NCBI GenBank assembly: GCA_001466705.2
Contig: LATX02000221.1
Location: 124,001-188,000 of the forward strand
DNA: 64,000 nucleotides
Origin: Moniliophthora roreri
Taxonomy: Eukaryota; Basidiomycota; Agaricomycetes; Agaricales; Marasmiaceae
Direction: 5' to 3'
Shown here: positions 13,174 to 24,668 of the stretch, one piece after another
How the letters are laid out: each line of letters opens with the position of its first letter
How positions within the stretch are numbered: position 1 is the first letter of the stretch
Notes under the pieces: model-generated
Seen by the model: only the letters and a program-made list of their open reading frames with translations
Told to the model about the DNA's origin: nothing
Database searches by the model: none
Translations under genes and position numbers: made by a program

Positions 13174-13814
13174 TTACCGGACGAGCAAACAGGAGTGAAC
13201 CGGGATGACACTGTAGAGCCTGCGATTAATCGGACCGAACGGCTCGTCGAACATGAATGTGCGTCTGCGTTGCTGCGTCAATAGCTGCATACACGAGGAA
13301 ATAAAATGAAATACCTTGATTTCACATTCCAAGCTTTTCAATGAATTGTAACATGAGTCCACATCCTTCAACACCGACCAGTGAAACAACAACCAGGTGA
13401 TTGGATTGGTACGTCCGGGTTCGCAACACATTTGGATTTTGATCAAGGATACTCGGTGGTCCAGCCTGAGTCGTCAAGTGAAATTTATTATGTGAGTCAT
13501 GGAGGAATAGTAGATGGAACTGACACTTGAAGTGCAGCTTTGAACATATGCAGATAGTGGGGACCAATGAGGTCCCTCTCGATGGAACTATTGGAGTCAA
13601 TAATCTCGTCGATTTCTGCGACGAGAGTGTCCAATTGTCCCGTAGTTTGAAAGGGAAACCTCCATTCGAAAATTTTTGGACCAAAATAATAGATAAGGGT
13701 AAGGATGAGGACGAGGACGAGGAGCGGTACTGGAGCAGATGAGTTGGTTAATGCGTTATCAGCTGAGATAACATCGGAGTCAGTGTTGGCGTTGGTGTTA
13801 GCGATGGCCGGCAT
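13174..13814 (-). CDS. Small single-pass membrane/coiled-coil protein, copy 1
   Basis: This gene is a paralogue of the plus-strand gene at 15449. The ATG at 13812-13814 starts a Ser/Asn/Thr-rich N-terminus. A hydrophobic segment follows (VPLLVLVLILTLIYYF), then FPFQTTGQLDTLVAEIDEIID, which aligns with the paralogue's YPFQDPEILLQTARDIDRLI. A probable intron (donor gtcagt after FKAALQ) leads to ITWLLFHWSVLKDV and LKSLECEIK, matching the paralogue's VWAWLMFKWTTVKV and LRELRGEIE. A final exon after a short intron (LLTQQRRRT) runs to the stop at 13174-13176. The expected protein is tail-out with one membrane helix and a soluble helical part. Function unknown. The C-terminus looks shorter than in the paralogue, and the last exon may be mis-assigned. 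Confidence 0.6.
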
Positions 13815-15448
13815 TGTGTTGATATCAGTGCGTGTAGAGTATCGTTGTTGGTCCAATGATTGCCTTTAGTACGTCGACAAGAGACGACGAGCTCTGAGCA
13901 ATTGCGCCACTGAGAAAATGCATGTGACTGAGTCTAGATTCTAGTAGACTCCCTTCGCGCCAGTCGCGCCATCAAGAAAACGTGACCAAAATGAAACAAA
14001 CATTGGGCAAAGCAAAACCAGAATGAGTGGGCGACTGGGATGGGGTCTAGTAACTATTTGAGCTCGACGCGCAGAGGCACAGAAATTTGAATGCGGGTGA
14101 ATTGCTAGCGGCTTTGCTGCATAGAAAAATGTCAGTCGTGGAATAGAAACGATTCAAATTTCGTACAGAGCAAAAATCTTCCTCCTGAAAGGGTAGCTGG
14201 AAGGAGAGGAGAGCAGCAAGATATTCTAAGTATGATTGCTGTCCGAGATTATATCGTTCAACAGCTTTTCAATGGCAGCTGTAAGTGGATCACATCTATC
14301 TTTACAAGGTTTACTGCATGTGGTCTCCACGTTTCCTTTCACAGCAAAAGATCGGGGTCCGAAACAGTGGAATCCACTCCCTCGGTCCGGAGAAAAACCA
14401 GGTAAAGGGCAACCCCAAAGCTGCGGTAAGAGATTCAATGACAGTCTTAAGAAAGTGGTAAAGAGTCTGTGCGAAGTCAGAAGTACAGGCTACAGTAGAG
14501 GACACGAGAGACGGAAGCCACGATCTGAGTAGCATCTCAAATTGAAACAAGTTTCAAATCCGTCACTATCACGTTCGGAGCAACGCCCGCGCTTCCACGT
14601 CAATTTCAAGGAACCTGCAATTTAAAAGCTGTTGAACCCCCATTTTTGGCTTTATCGACTGTCATTGTCTGGTTACTTCATAATCCACCCGTTTCTCCTT
14701 TACCGTCTACTCGTAGGTTGCAAAGCCTCACAAGGATGTCTCGACCGATTCAAAACCTGCCCAGCTTTGGACAAGGCAACGCAAGATGATTCGAAATCTC
14801 CGGTCACACACTCTGAACTCAATACCTATCTACAAGTTCTAAAGACGTACTACGTATGAACTTCATACTGCAGAAAATCGGTCGTGCTCAACAAAAGTTC
14901 TGTCCCAAACTTTCAGGGCGCCCGGTCGCCGCGCAAGCACCTTTCAAGCTTCACAGTCGTATGGTCTCTCGCAACGACTGATCTACCTCTGTCCTATGGA
15001 AACCTGGGAAGCCTGGGAAACATCTTGAGGCAGTTGAGGAAGGGAAGCGGTCATCACCGTTGATTAGGACAGTTGAGATGCTGGTATCAAGTTGATGTGC
15101 TGTCGGAAACGGCCGAAAATGTTGGGCGTCTGGGGGAGGCATCAGAGGCTCAGGCATACGGCGCTCGGGCTCGGTCGTCGGTGTTCAATCGGTGGTGGCG
15201 GCACTGCAGAAGGGAAGAGGATTAGTCATTTCACGAGTGGTAAACGACTGCGCAGCTCAATCAGTTCCTTGAGAACAGAAATCGAAACCGCCAACTCGAC
15301 GAACGAAATCTCCCTTGCGAAGCTTTTTTCTATACAAAAAACTGACGAAATCTCCCCATTTCACTTTCGGTAGGTTCAAGCCAGTCTACAGCCTAAAATT
15401 TGTCCACCGATTAAACCTTTCCTTCAGTCTACACATTCCATATCAATC
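13815..15448. other. Shared divergent upstream region of the two membrane-protein paralogues
   Basis: The two related genes at 13174-13814 (minus) and 15449-16224 (plus) point away from each other across 1.6 kb. The stretch contains one possible small minus-strand gene (14226-14535, listed separately). Just before the plus-strand gene there is a C/T-rich leader near 15380-15448. Otherwise nothing was recognised. Confidence 0.45.
14226..14535 (-). CDS. Possible small cysteine-containing protein
   Basis: From an ATG at 14533-14535 a frame reads a hydrophobic/amphipathic segment (LLRSWLPSLVSSTVAC, then FAQTLYHFLKTVIESLTAAL). A second frame downstream reads CSKPCKDRC and then DPLTAAIEKLLNDIISD to a stop at 14226-14228. 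The parts might be joined by an intron of about 75 bases ending in tgtgaaag, but no good GT donor in the right phase was found. The fragments could also be unrelated. It lies between the two paralogous membrane genes and has no recognised family. Confidence 0.25.
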
Positions 15449-16224
15449 ATGGCGCCTCCCTCGACCATGTCCGCGACTATCCCAATCTCTTCCCCTTCGA
15501 GTGACGTCCTCGACAACGTCTGCGCCAATGCTGTTTCGAATCCCGCTAGCTCTGCCCTGGGAGATGCGACCAACGAATTTCTCCTTCCCAAATCATTGCT
15601 CATCACTCTTTTTACCCTTCTCGCTTTATACTACCTACTTCCCCGCATCTTCTACTTCATTTACCCCTTCCAGGACCCCGAAATCCTGCTGCAAACTGCT
15701 CGGGACATTGATCGGCTCATCAGGGAAAACACCAGCGTTTCTAAAGGATCGAACGCATTGCAGGGTGTGGCGGGCACATTGAAGACTCGGTTGAAGAAGC
15801 TCCACTCGGAGGTCGTTCTAGCAAAAACTCAGCAGGAACCACCAATACAGAGCGTTTGGGCTTGGCTAATGTTCAAATGGACAACCGTGAAGGTACTTGA
15901 CAAGTGCTCGGTTGGGTTGAGGGAGCTGAGGGGGGAGATCGAGGCGTGTATCTTTTCTTGGTCCTTTACTTCCCGAATCAGCTAACATTTTCTCTTCGTC
16001 TGTATAGGTTTTAATCGAATTTGCAAGTGATGAAGAAGAGGAAGGTAGCGGCTCAGGCTTTGCGACTGGAATCGAGTAAGTGGGGTGTATTGGTATTTCG
16101 TGAATAGGTGCTCACGTCGAGGTGGCTCCAGTTATTGGAATACCATGAATCGCGTCGCAAGGAACTAGGCGAAGGTTGCCAGCGAGTTCTGAACGAAGAT
16201 TTTGATTATGGCCCGGACTTTTAA
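15449..16224 (+). CDS. Small single-pass membrane/coiled-coil protein, copy 2 (217 aa)
   Basis: Three exons can be joined in frame: 15449-15947, 16028-16079 and 16122-16224, giving 217 residues. Residues 1-50 are Ser/Ala-rich and polar. One membrane helix follows (about 52-72, LLITLFTLLALYYLLPRIFYF), then a long helical region with DIDRLI, LKKLHSEVV, WAWLMFKWTTVKV and LRELRGEIEALMKKRKVAA. It ends ELGEGCQRVLNEDFDYGPDF. The second and third exons were chosen because their frame continues the amphipathic helix. A competing acidic frame through the same bases (DEEEEGSGSG) needs a non-canonical GC donor. It is paralogous to the minus-strand gene at 13174-13814. No named family was recognised; a membrane-anchored helical scaffold is a guess. 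Confidence 0.7.
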
Positions 16225-17442
16225 ACCTTGATATGGACAGACTCTGCCTTTTTCTTTCTCTTGGAAATGCTTTCCCTCGTTTGCTCGTGATCTGACACTA
16301 CTGCTTTGCTTTAGGTGTTGTTTTGATTCACTTTGCTTTATTCCTTGGGTTTATCCTGATTATTGCTACGTAACGCCGTAACGCCTGGTATGGACGATGT
16401 CGATCTGGTACAAACAGATGGGTACTTTTGATGGGCGCCTGGTGGGCGCTAAAATGATCAAGTGCGTTCGGCGATATCGGACAGTGCTCGAGGTTCGCGT
16501 TTCGGAAAAGAGAAACTGGAAGACATACAATTAATGAGTCCAGAATACCTTCTGTCGAGCAAAGGTACATCACGCGACGAACAGAGGATTGAAGCTCCAG
16601 CATGTAGTAATTCATTCATTGGTTCATACTAAGGCTAATCACGATACATATTTCTAGGAATCCTGTGCAGAGCTCTCAAAAGAGGCGCCACGAAGCTGTG
16701 CACGTTAACACGCACTGACAACTTCAACGTAATCTTCCCTATTGAAGTTCCTGCCGGCCATTGAGCATCCTTTGCTCTCAGCCCAACCAGGATTTATGTG
16801 ATCTATCGAACACGTTCCACAATGCAAAAAAGAGTCATCTCGCCGAGTTGTATGGAGTAGAAAATCAGCAGAAAATTGGTAGGTCGTTGCGACGCACCTG
16901 TGCCTCTGTAGCAAGGCTAACATTCATGAATCTATGTCTTCCTGTCTCTGGCACCTATTCCAGAATGAGTGAATCGTAAACCAGGACAGGCGAATATGCA
17001 CGCTGTGCGACACAGTATGCCACTCTTGTGCGCCTCTTCCGACCTTCATAGGCCATATTCTTCCTCTCCAGGACGCTCGTTACTTCCCAGATTTCCGCAG
17101 CTTGGACCTACTTCGAATCGAACATATCGAATGACGTCGAAGCCCTCGTGTTTGAAGGAAACTTCTTCTGCACATTGACAAAAGAGAATATGTGGGCATT
17201 ATGGTATACTTCTCGCTTCCGCTACCGAGGGCCAACTTGATGCGATACAACGTGTGCGTAATTCCTAGGGAGATGGACTGGTAAAAGTGAATTGGGTCCG
17301 GAAACAGCAATGAATAATCGAGATAAATTCTGACCTACGTGAGCATATAGTGTACCAGTCCTTGCCGAAGGTGGTAGGAGTTGAGGGCAAGAATTTAAAT
17401 TCTATTGATCGCATCCGACACATCGACGCGGTCGCGGACTTA
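16225..17442. other. Gene-poor spacer upstream of the MITE
   Basis: No supported gene. Only short overlapping frames occur on both strands. The first 100 bases are probably the 3' flank of the membrane-protein gene. Confidence 0.45.
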
Positions 17443-17948
17443 GGCTTCGTTCGGATACTCTGACGCGGCCCGTTTCTCAGCGTTTCTGTAAAATATTTCC
17501 TAAATTAGAAGTAGCGTTTCTTGCGTTTCTATGAGAGCTGCTGTCTTGTAATCGTGAACGCGTGAACCTCCGTTGCTCATTTTCTGTTCATGAGCACCCA
17601 GAAAACCGTAAAGCTTAAAACTGTACTCACATCCCCAGTTCATTCCTAATGCGGTCAGGGTGTACATGAATGAGTTCTTGTACCCACATTTCACTAGTAA
17701 GAGCCGAGTTGTGCCTCCAGTAAAATGGTGAAGCGTAGAGTGCCATTATGACAACGGTAATGTGAACAAAATAGGCTACGACAGCTGCTATAAGTCGGCG
17801 GAAGGCTATCAGCCTTGATACGGCCTCTGAGGGCATCGTGGATGTCGAATACAGGTGCTAGGACTCTCAGAGAAACGCAAGAAACGCTACTTCTAATTTA
17901 GGAAATATTTTACAGAAACGGGCCGCATCAGAGTATCCGAACGAAGCC
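17443..17948. mobile_element. Tourist-like (PIF/Harbinger) MITE with TTA target duplication
   Basis: The 506-base segment has nearly perfect terminal inverted repeats of about 90 bases that begin GGCTTCGTTCGGATACTCTGA on the left and end with its inverse on the right (one difference, tgacg against tgatg). The arms share tttctgtaaaatatttccta and agaagtagcgtttcttgcgt. The left arm has an extra 10 bases (cagcgtttct duplication). The repeats are flanked on both sides by TTA (17440-17442 and 17949-17951), the target-site duplication expected of PIF/Harbinger elements, and a GGCnTnGTTCGG-like end is typical of Tourist MITEs. The interior has no convincing coding capacity, so the element is non-autonomous. 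Confidence 0.85.
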
Positions 17949-18059
17949 TTACACATCTTTCATTCTTTCCTCCGTCATCTCAGTGGGTTTCCGAAGTTGT
18001 CTCAACGTTCCTGCGACAATGTCCTACTAGAAGTCATCGCGAAATTCTGACATGACGCG

Positions 18060-19586
18060 TCCCACACGAGGAAGACACCAAAGCACACGATAGTGGAGTC
18101 GTTGAAGAGAAAAGGGCGGTATTGGAAGAGAATGCGCGTCTTTTGAAGGAAAATCGGAGGCTCGTGAAAGAGATAAAGCTGCTGAAGACGTGGAAAAGGC
18201 ACGGAGAGGTTAAAAATCTTGATGGAATGACGAAGAATTTCGTGGACAAGGCTATCCAAACCACTTCTTGTCACATATCATCACTTCCACCGGAAATTCT
18301 ATCCGAAGTCTTTGTCTTTTGCTGCTCTGCCAGACCCAGCTTCATCTCCTACCACCTTGACTATCAATCACCACCACTTGACCAGGCGCATGTGTGCAGA
18401 CAATGGCGAGCCTTGGTCCTCGACATTCCCAAGTTGTGGGGAACCTTTGTAGTGGATATCGGAATTGAAGGGTGTAGCAGAGACCTGCTTTTGTTCTATC
18501 TGAAGCATTCTCGCGATTCATAGCTATTCATTGAATGGCGAGGAATACGGCACGGTTGATCCATGTATTTTGCGGGCCTTGGTGACACACTCCAGCAGAT
18601 AGCGTTTTGTCTCACTGAGCTTTGATACTGCAAAGGAATGGAGGAAATACACCGATAGGCTATCGTGCAGTTTATCATTTCCTACTCTGGAGGCCATTGC
18701 GCTATATCAAACCAACTACTATCCCGACATAGACGTGGACATCCGCCACGTTGTGCGAACTCTATTCCACGATGTTCCTAGTCTACGAGAGCTATTAATT
18801 TTCGAGGGCACCCCCTATCCTCGATTCGATTTCCCTTGCCATCAAATCACCTCGTTCATATTCATCGGACCGTTCACGTGCATGGCCTCATTCCAGGGCG
18901 TGGATTCTTTCTGCAAGATGGAGTTGTTGACCATACCAGATTGGCGTATCGCTACAGGGTATCTATTTCGGTTGAGAAACCGATCTGCTTACGCTCAAAA
19001 CCCTTATTATTCGCTTTCCGGAGGAGAATGATGGTCACCTTAGCCTGTACCCCTCTTCCGTGCTTTCCAACTCCCCTCGCTCGCAACACTCGCTGTTACC
19101 AGCCCGCGGTATGTGGGCTGCTTTGCTCCTCCGCGTCCTTGGGATAGTGATGCGTTCAACACCATGGTCGCACGCTCAAAATGCGAACTCGAAAGGCTCA
19201 CCCTCAGCAATCTCTTGATATCACCCTTGGATATCCAGGAGACGTTGGTGAGCTTACCGACACTCAAGAGCCTTACTTACCACGAATGCGGTGACACTTC
19301 CACGACAAGGTTTTTGTTGAACTTGCTAATGCCGAAACCTGCTTCACCTAAAGTGCTACCTGCTCTTCGTGAATTGGGGATCGCTCTGGAGACGGCGGCT
19401 CGAGTGGATGAAGAGACTATTATGGTCAACCTTGCGATTGAGATGGTAAAGAGTCGACAGATGGAAGGTTTACCTGCACTCGCGTTGACGATAAGGGTTT
19501 GTCAGCCATTGCAAGCTGTCAACCGAGAAGCTCTCCGCGGCGTGAACGCGGATTCGATCGAAAAGTCGTTCTTCGCGTCGTGTTAG
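18060..19586 (+). pseudogene. Decayed F-box/LRR-like gene
   Basis: The remains follow the usual Agaricomycete F-box layout. There is an N-terminal coiled coil (LLKENRRLVKEIKLLK), an F-box (ISSLPPEILSEVFVFC, then CRQWRALVLDIPKLWGTF) and a Leu-rich C-terminal part (DVPSLRELLIFEG, CELERLTLSNLLISPLDIQETL, LPTLKSLTYHECGD). The reading frame is broken by a TAG at 18521-18523 inside the region equivalent to DSSLFIEWRG, by at least one frame change near 18550-18610 and by a stop near 19029. No in-frame ATG precedes the coiled coil. The copy begins about 110 bases from the MITE at 17443-17948, so loss of its 5' end could be linked to that locus. Confidence 0.75.
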
Positions 19587-20848
19587 GAATGGGTCCGGTC
19601 AAGGCATTACGAGTCCGAGTTCACGAGGATTCGTCTTTATCTGCCAATTTTTCCTTATGCGGAAGGTATAACTCTTGCGGTCTGATAGATGTCGATAGAT
19701 CGTTTTGTTTGGCTCATTCAGCTTCGGTGCCCAAATTTCCGCAAAACCACAATGCCGGGAACGGACTCGTAACCGCCATCGGACCCTGATGAGCCACTGC
19801 GTCAAGTCGATAAATTCACAGAAATCAGACAGACCCATTTCTACTGTACTGAACGCCATATTTGCAGCTTGCTACCTTGTATTTTTGAGTGTATACTACT
19901 GTCTCGCTAATTATTGTGGCGTTTGTCAAGGAATGGTGACCGTGTACCATTTTGGCTGTCAAGGGTTTTCGACAGGAAGGTCACACATGTGACGACTCTG
20001 TTCGCTTTTCAATTAATAACTCGACTGCCTCATCGCACGCATTCTCTTCTCGACTTCCTTACTGTTTTCGACAAGCTCGTCAGTGGATCCAAATTGTCGT
20101 AGCAAATGACGTCTTTCCTGCCACCCAGTTACCTCCCAACGGCCCCAATAAACCTGAACAAGTCGCAATTGGCTACGAATCATGGATATCTGGTGGTAGT
20201 ACGGCTTCAAAGTGATCTTGATTAGTCTGTTGAAGGATTGTCTTACGTGCCGACTCGATCGCGAGCGTTATAATGTAGTCGGTGAGCGATCATTTCGAGC
20301 GGAACGAGACTCCGGCTAACTCGGTCTTGACAAGTCAGCTACCGAAGAACGAGCAGACATGTTGGACTTTCAGTTGTCAGAAGACAAGGGATAGGAGCTT
20401 AGAGGACGTCTTTTCTGGCACCGGATGCGAGAATAGGGAACACACAAGGTAGCGTGCTCGGCAGCAGTGGTGGGTTCTCCGTCGTTCCCGTAAAGTCCGA
20501 CAAACTTAGTTCTCTTTATTCATACCATTTCCAGCCTTCCACAAATGGTTTATTGCCACGCCGAAATCCTCTCTCTCACAGTAGGAAACTCCGGTGAGCC
20601 AGGGTCTGACAGGGATAGAAAAGGCATCGTGTCCCCGAGGACTGGAGGAGATATGCGACTAAAAGATCAGCATCAGCATCTTCCCACTGCTCCGCATAGA
20701 TGTTTACCGTCACGGAATCCTGTGCGGTCAGATTGTTACACGGAGACATAAAAGGAGTCAGTTGTCTGGTTTCCAGGCATACTCCTATCCCAACATCTTT
20801 CCCCACTCCTCACAGCAAACATTGCATGCCAGATTTGCTGATTCTGAG
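19587..20848. other. Spacer between dead and live F-box genes
   Basis: No gene was recognised. A short stretch just past 19586 (bases 19600-19690) may still be 3' remnant of the decayed F-box gene, since the frame reads ESEFTRIRLYLPIF. The last 300 bases should contain the promoter of the gene starting at 20849. Confidence 0.4.
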
Positions 20849-22467
20849 ATGGAGACCGAGCTTACAGCCCTTGATCCACATGCCGTCGAATCTTCAGAGC
20901 AGTCGACCAGAGCGCATCCGCTCGACTTAGAGGTGCGCAAAATACTCCCTATATCCGCCGGTCTTACTCATTGTACTCATTACTGTAGTTTGATGCGTCC
21001 TCGTTGCGGCGCTTTCCCGTGGAGTTACTCAAGTCCCTATTTGAGCTTTGTGTCGCTCATGACAAAGAAGGACATGTTTTATCAGAGGACGCCATGGTTC
21101 GTGTGCTTTCACGAACCTGCCGAAGATGGCGGATGATTACACACTCTACCCCATCCCTTTGGCAAATCATGCAAATCAATACCATGCAAGATTACCGCTT
21201 CAAACCGCGCGCTGCCATCTTATACCCAATTTACGAATACTTCGAGAGGTCCAGCCCACTTCCTATTACATGCCATCTCACGTTGAAAGCCGGGGTCGTT
21301 TGCGACGAGCAGTACATCCGCCATATCATATCCATGCTCTCCCCGCGGCTGCGCCATCTCAATGTCGAGTGCGGTCCTGCGGTTTGTTTGGTCTATTCGC
21401 TTATGCAGCTGCAGTGTGATTTACCTGCCCTGCAATCGTTGCGGGTATCCGCGTGCGATTTTGATCTTGGATACAGCGATGATGAGGACCCAGAGTATGC
21501 GAACATGACACCGTTGGTCGGAGTCTTCTCCACATCCCCGCACTTGACAGATGTCTCCATGAAAGTGGGACGTTTTCAGTACCCTCAGTTCGTACTTCCA
21601 TGGTCGCAATTGAAAGAGCTGGATATGAGAATACGGAATGTTCAGGAACTTCAGTTCCTTTCGGATCTAGAGAATATGGAATCTTTGTCGCTCACTCTTA
21701 CGTGGTATGCCGGCTGCGAGCGGGACTGGCGTGCCCTTGCCATCGGTGGCCAAGTGGAGGTACCGCGCCTTCGTTACCTCCGCATTCAGGGTATATATGA
21801 GAATATCACTCAGGTACTTGATATTCTTCAACCCTGTGTTCTTCTCGACGTGGATATCAGCCAGATTAGAGGATCGAGACATGATGGAGTTTCAGACATT
21901 GAAGCAGATGAGCTGTTGGGATCAATAGCGGCGTTGCACAGGCGGAGTTCGTGCAGTCTAAGGAGATTGACGCTGCCTGTGCCGGTGTTCTCTTCCCCGA
22001 GAGCAATGTTTATAGCAGAAGACCTTGCAGCCGTCGAAGAACTCTGCTTGTGGCTTCCATTCTCTAGGTGCAACGACAAACTCTGCGTCGACGTTCTGTC
22101 CAACCTGGCATCGACCTCGGCGTTCCAGAATGTCAAAACCTTGCATTTGGATATCCAACAAGGCTGCGTCAAAGCATTCGAACCCTTTGCATTACTATCC
22201 GCGTTCCTCGGCATCGCCGAAGCTAGAACGGGTACCCTTGAACATTTGTCGTTCAAGTTACTCAACCACTGGATGGGCATGGTTGTAGAGTCGGAGTATG
22301 TTCAACGGATGCGGAAGCTCGAGCAAGAGGCGGGCGTAGCGTTATTGGGGTATTTTGAACGTGGAGTCTGGCAATCCAGTTACAATTACCTGCGTTGGGG
22401 AACCGAGAATACGACTAGGGAGAGGCATTTGGAACGATTCCAATTAGAAAATGATACCTGGCACTAG
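20849..22467 (+). CDS. F-box/LRR-like protein (520 aa)
   Basis: Two exons, 20849-20932 and 20989-22467, join in phase 0 to give 520 residues. The 28-residue first exon is acidic and polar (start METELTALDPHAVE). The second opens with the F-box-like helix pair FDASSLRRFPVELLKSLFELC and RTCRRWRMITHSTPSLWQIM. The rest is a Leu-rich repeat-like solenoid (LRHLNVECGP, LPALQSLRVSACDF, LTDVSMKVGRF, LKELDMRIRNV, LRYLRIQGIYE, VKTLHLDIQQG). F-box proteins of this type are probably substrate receptors of SCF ubiquitin ligases; the target is unknown. The sequence is intact and only distantly related to the cluster at 27.7-34 kb (no heptad-rich N-terminus), so it is a separate subfamily. Confidence 0.8.
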
Positions 22468-23308
22468 ACGGTTTGATACCCCCTCAGTACATAATAACGA
22501 ATAATGTATATTACCGCATCAGTTATAAGTTTCTAAGATGTTTTTTGGACTTTACATACTTGACATGCTCCCACGAGATGTCAGTCATCCAAAATAATAG
22601 GATATCCTCCTATTCCACTGGCGCCACGAAGAGTAAGTCGATGCCCAGAGAGCATAATCGGACCGGTACCGTCAACCCTAGATCTCATGACGAGCTTCAA
22701 TCTCTTTTGTCACCTTAGCCTCCATGTCAACGCCAGCTACTGAAGGTAGCTCGAATGCTACACTAGGCTATACTTAGCTTAGTTAGACTAAGGAGAACGT
22801 TAATCAAAGCTGGTTCCGGTGCGAGGAGGCCAATGAGATACGGTACCTAGGCACCTTGAGGCTTGCGGACTCGTAGAACTCGAAATGGTACAGGTAAGAT
22901 GAGTCCTGGATTTGGGTAGGCGTTTATGGCGGGAGATGTCGTGCGCTCGAAGGCAAGGGACGAATTCTGACCTTGGTCTTTCGCGAATCGCCAGGTACAC
23001 GAAGACCGGCGCCAAGCTTTTCAGAGATGGGAGACTAGGTGCTTAATACTTATTACGCCTGAGCTAATATCGGGGAGAAAATTTTTGTGCTAACGAAATG
23101 GATGCGAATTCGATGGCCTGCCGAGAGAAAGTCCGACAATGTTTAAAGTAATCAAGTTTTGAAACGCTCTCATTGACATGACTTAATCTGAATACAATGT
23201 ACACAGCCAAAGTCGCAACAGAAGAATCAACGAAAATTCACAAAGTATATAACCACAGATATATGAAATTACAGTTCATCCATGCAAAGGCATACGTATA
23301 TGTAAAGC
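22468..23308. other. Spacer between convergent genes
   Basis: The F-box gene (plus) and the zinc-finger gene (minus) converge here, so the stretch holds two 3' ends. No coding signal was recognised. Confidence 0.5.
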
Positions 23309-24668
23309 CTACTCATCCTCCGATTCAACCTCTGTACTACGACGAATGCTTGTACAGAACTTACGCTGATGACGCCGCAACGCATCCGACCGACTAAAGT
23401 CCTTCCCGCACGGCGAGCAAATATGTCTCCCTGCTTTTACCTCGCCCTCCTTCTTATGGCGCTTCGCAGTCTTCAAATGCCGTGTCAGATCGGACTTCCG
23501 ACCGAAAGTGGCACTACAGTCAGGATCTTCGCAAGGCATGCGTTCCCTTTGGGCCTCTACGCTTCTCTGAACTGGAGGTGCGAGCTTAATCTTGAGCCCA
23601 CCGGGAACGAATTCAGGAGGCTGAGATGGTGGCCAAGGATCTCCGCAAGGTATGCGTCCCCCCCGGGCCCCCACGCCTCCCTTAGCTGGAGGTGCGAACT
23701 TCATCTTGACCCCACCGGGGGTGAATTTAGGAGGCTGAAATGGTGACGAATCATCGTCCGTCATGTTGTAATCTTCATCGGAAGATTTAGAGTCAGAGGA
23801 TCCCAACGATTCTGATCCGGGGTCTGGGTCACATATCTGACTAGTTGACGGCATGGGGTCAATATGCCTGAGATGTGTAGCGTTTGAAGGTCGGGTTGAT
23901 GGCGAATGGGCAAGTTCGTCCACCAAGGCTTCATTGTCGGAAGCAGCGTCAGACTCGAAGCCTGATGAGCGGACCGCACTAATAGATGGACCCTTGTACG
24001 TTGACGGGGAAGTAAACTCGTTCTCCGAGACTTCATCGTCGTCAGAGTCTGAATCAGAACCCGAGAAGCGTACAGTACTAGTCGGAGATCCTTGGTACGA
24101 GTGTGTCCCTTCGTCATATTCGGATTGTGGTGTTATAGTGCGACCGCGATTGCTGGGTCGATTTGGATGTGCAGAAGCCAACTTAGGGTATGTCGAGTCG
24201 ATGCTCCAAGCTCGTCCATTGGCCGACTTCGTCCAGGTTGGGCTGTCAAGCCTGTGGTGTTCGAGAGAGTTAGTGACATGGGATCCAGGGCTCTTCTGGA
24301 GTTTCTGCCTGGATTCTGTTGGCAAGTTGCGGGGTTTATCTGGATCTTCGCTGGAAGAAGGCGAAGCATGGTCTTGACAATACTGGGACGGATGAACTGC
24401 AGTGCCATCCTCGTCGACTTCCTGTATACGAAACGGATTAGTTAGACTTCACTGCAACCAAAATGGACTGCACCGTGAGGATTGGCACATCGTCCACATA
24501 TTCCCTGTTCTTCATTGATCCTTGATCATTGCTGTATAAGCGCTGAGCTGAGCATCGTCCACGGTGAACAGATAAATATAGGACTTACAATTTCTTAGCT
24601 ATGACAGACCTCTTGTCAATGCTGAAAGTGCTCCCTGCCCGCGTGTGAGTTCTGGTGGTATTCCCCAT
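23309..24668 (-). CDS. C2H2 zinc-finger protein (416 aa)
   Basis: Three exons join cleanly on the minus strand: 24668-24589, 24531-24474 and 24421-23309, with gtaagt and gtgcag donors. The start is the ATG at 24666-24668 (MGNTTRTHTRAG). Residues about 50-250 are Ser/Asp/Pro-rich and look disordered. The last 70 residues hold two finger units. The first is CEDPDCSATFGRKSDLTRHL, with a paired His in KRH. The second is CSPCGKDFSRSDALRRHQRK, ending in Cys rather than His (C2HC). Two fingers at the C-terminus after a disordered acidic part suggest a sequence-specific transcription factor. A 35-40 residue block before the fingers is tandemly duplicated (see findings). Target unknown. Confidence 0.8.

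Noticed and set aside
15944..16079. Acidic C-terminal frame (DEEEEGSGSG) for the membrane protein at 15449
   Set aside because: It requires a GC donor; a canonical GT-AG model in another frame continues a long amphipathic helix and joins a further exon ending FDYGPDF.
23369..24445. Long plus-strand frames opposite the zinc-finger gene
   Set aside because: They are antisense shadows; the minus strand has the fingers and good splice sites.
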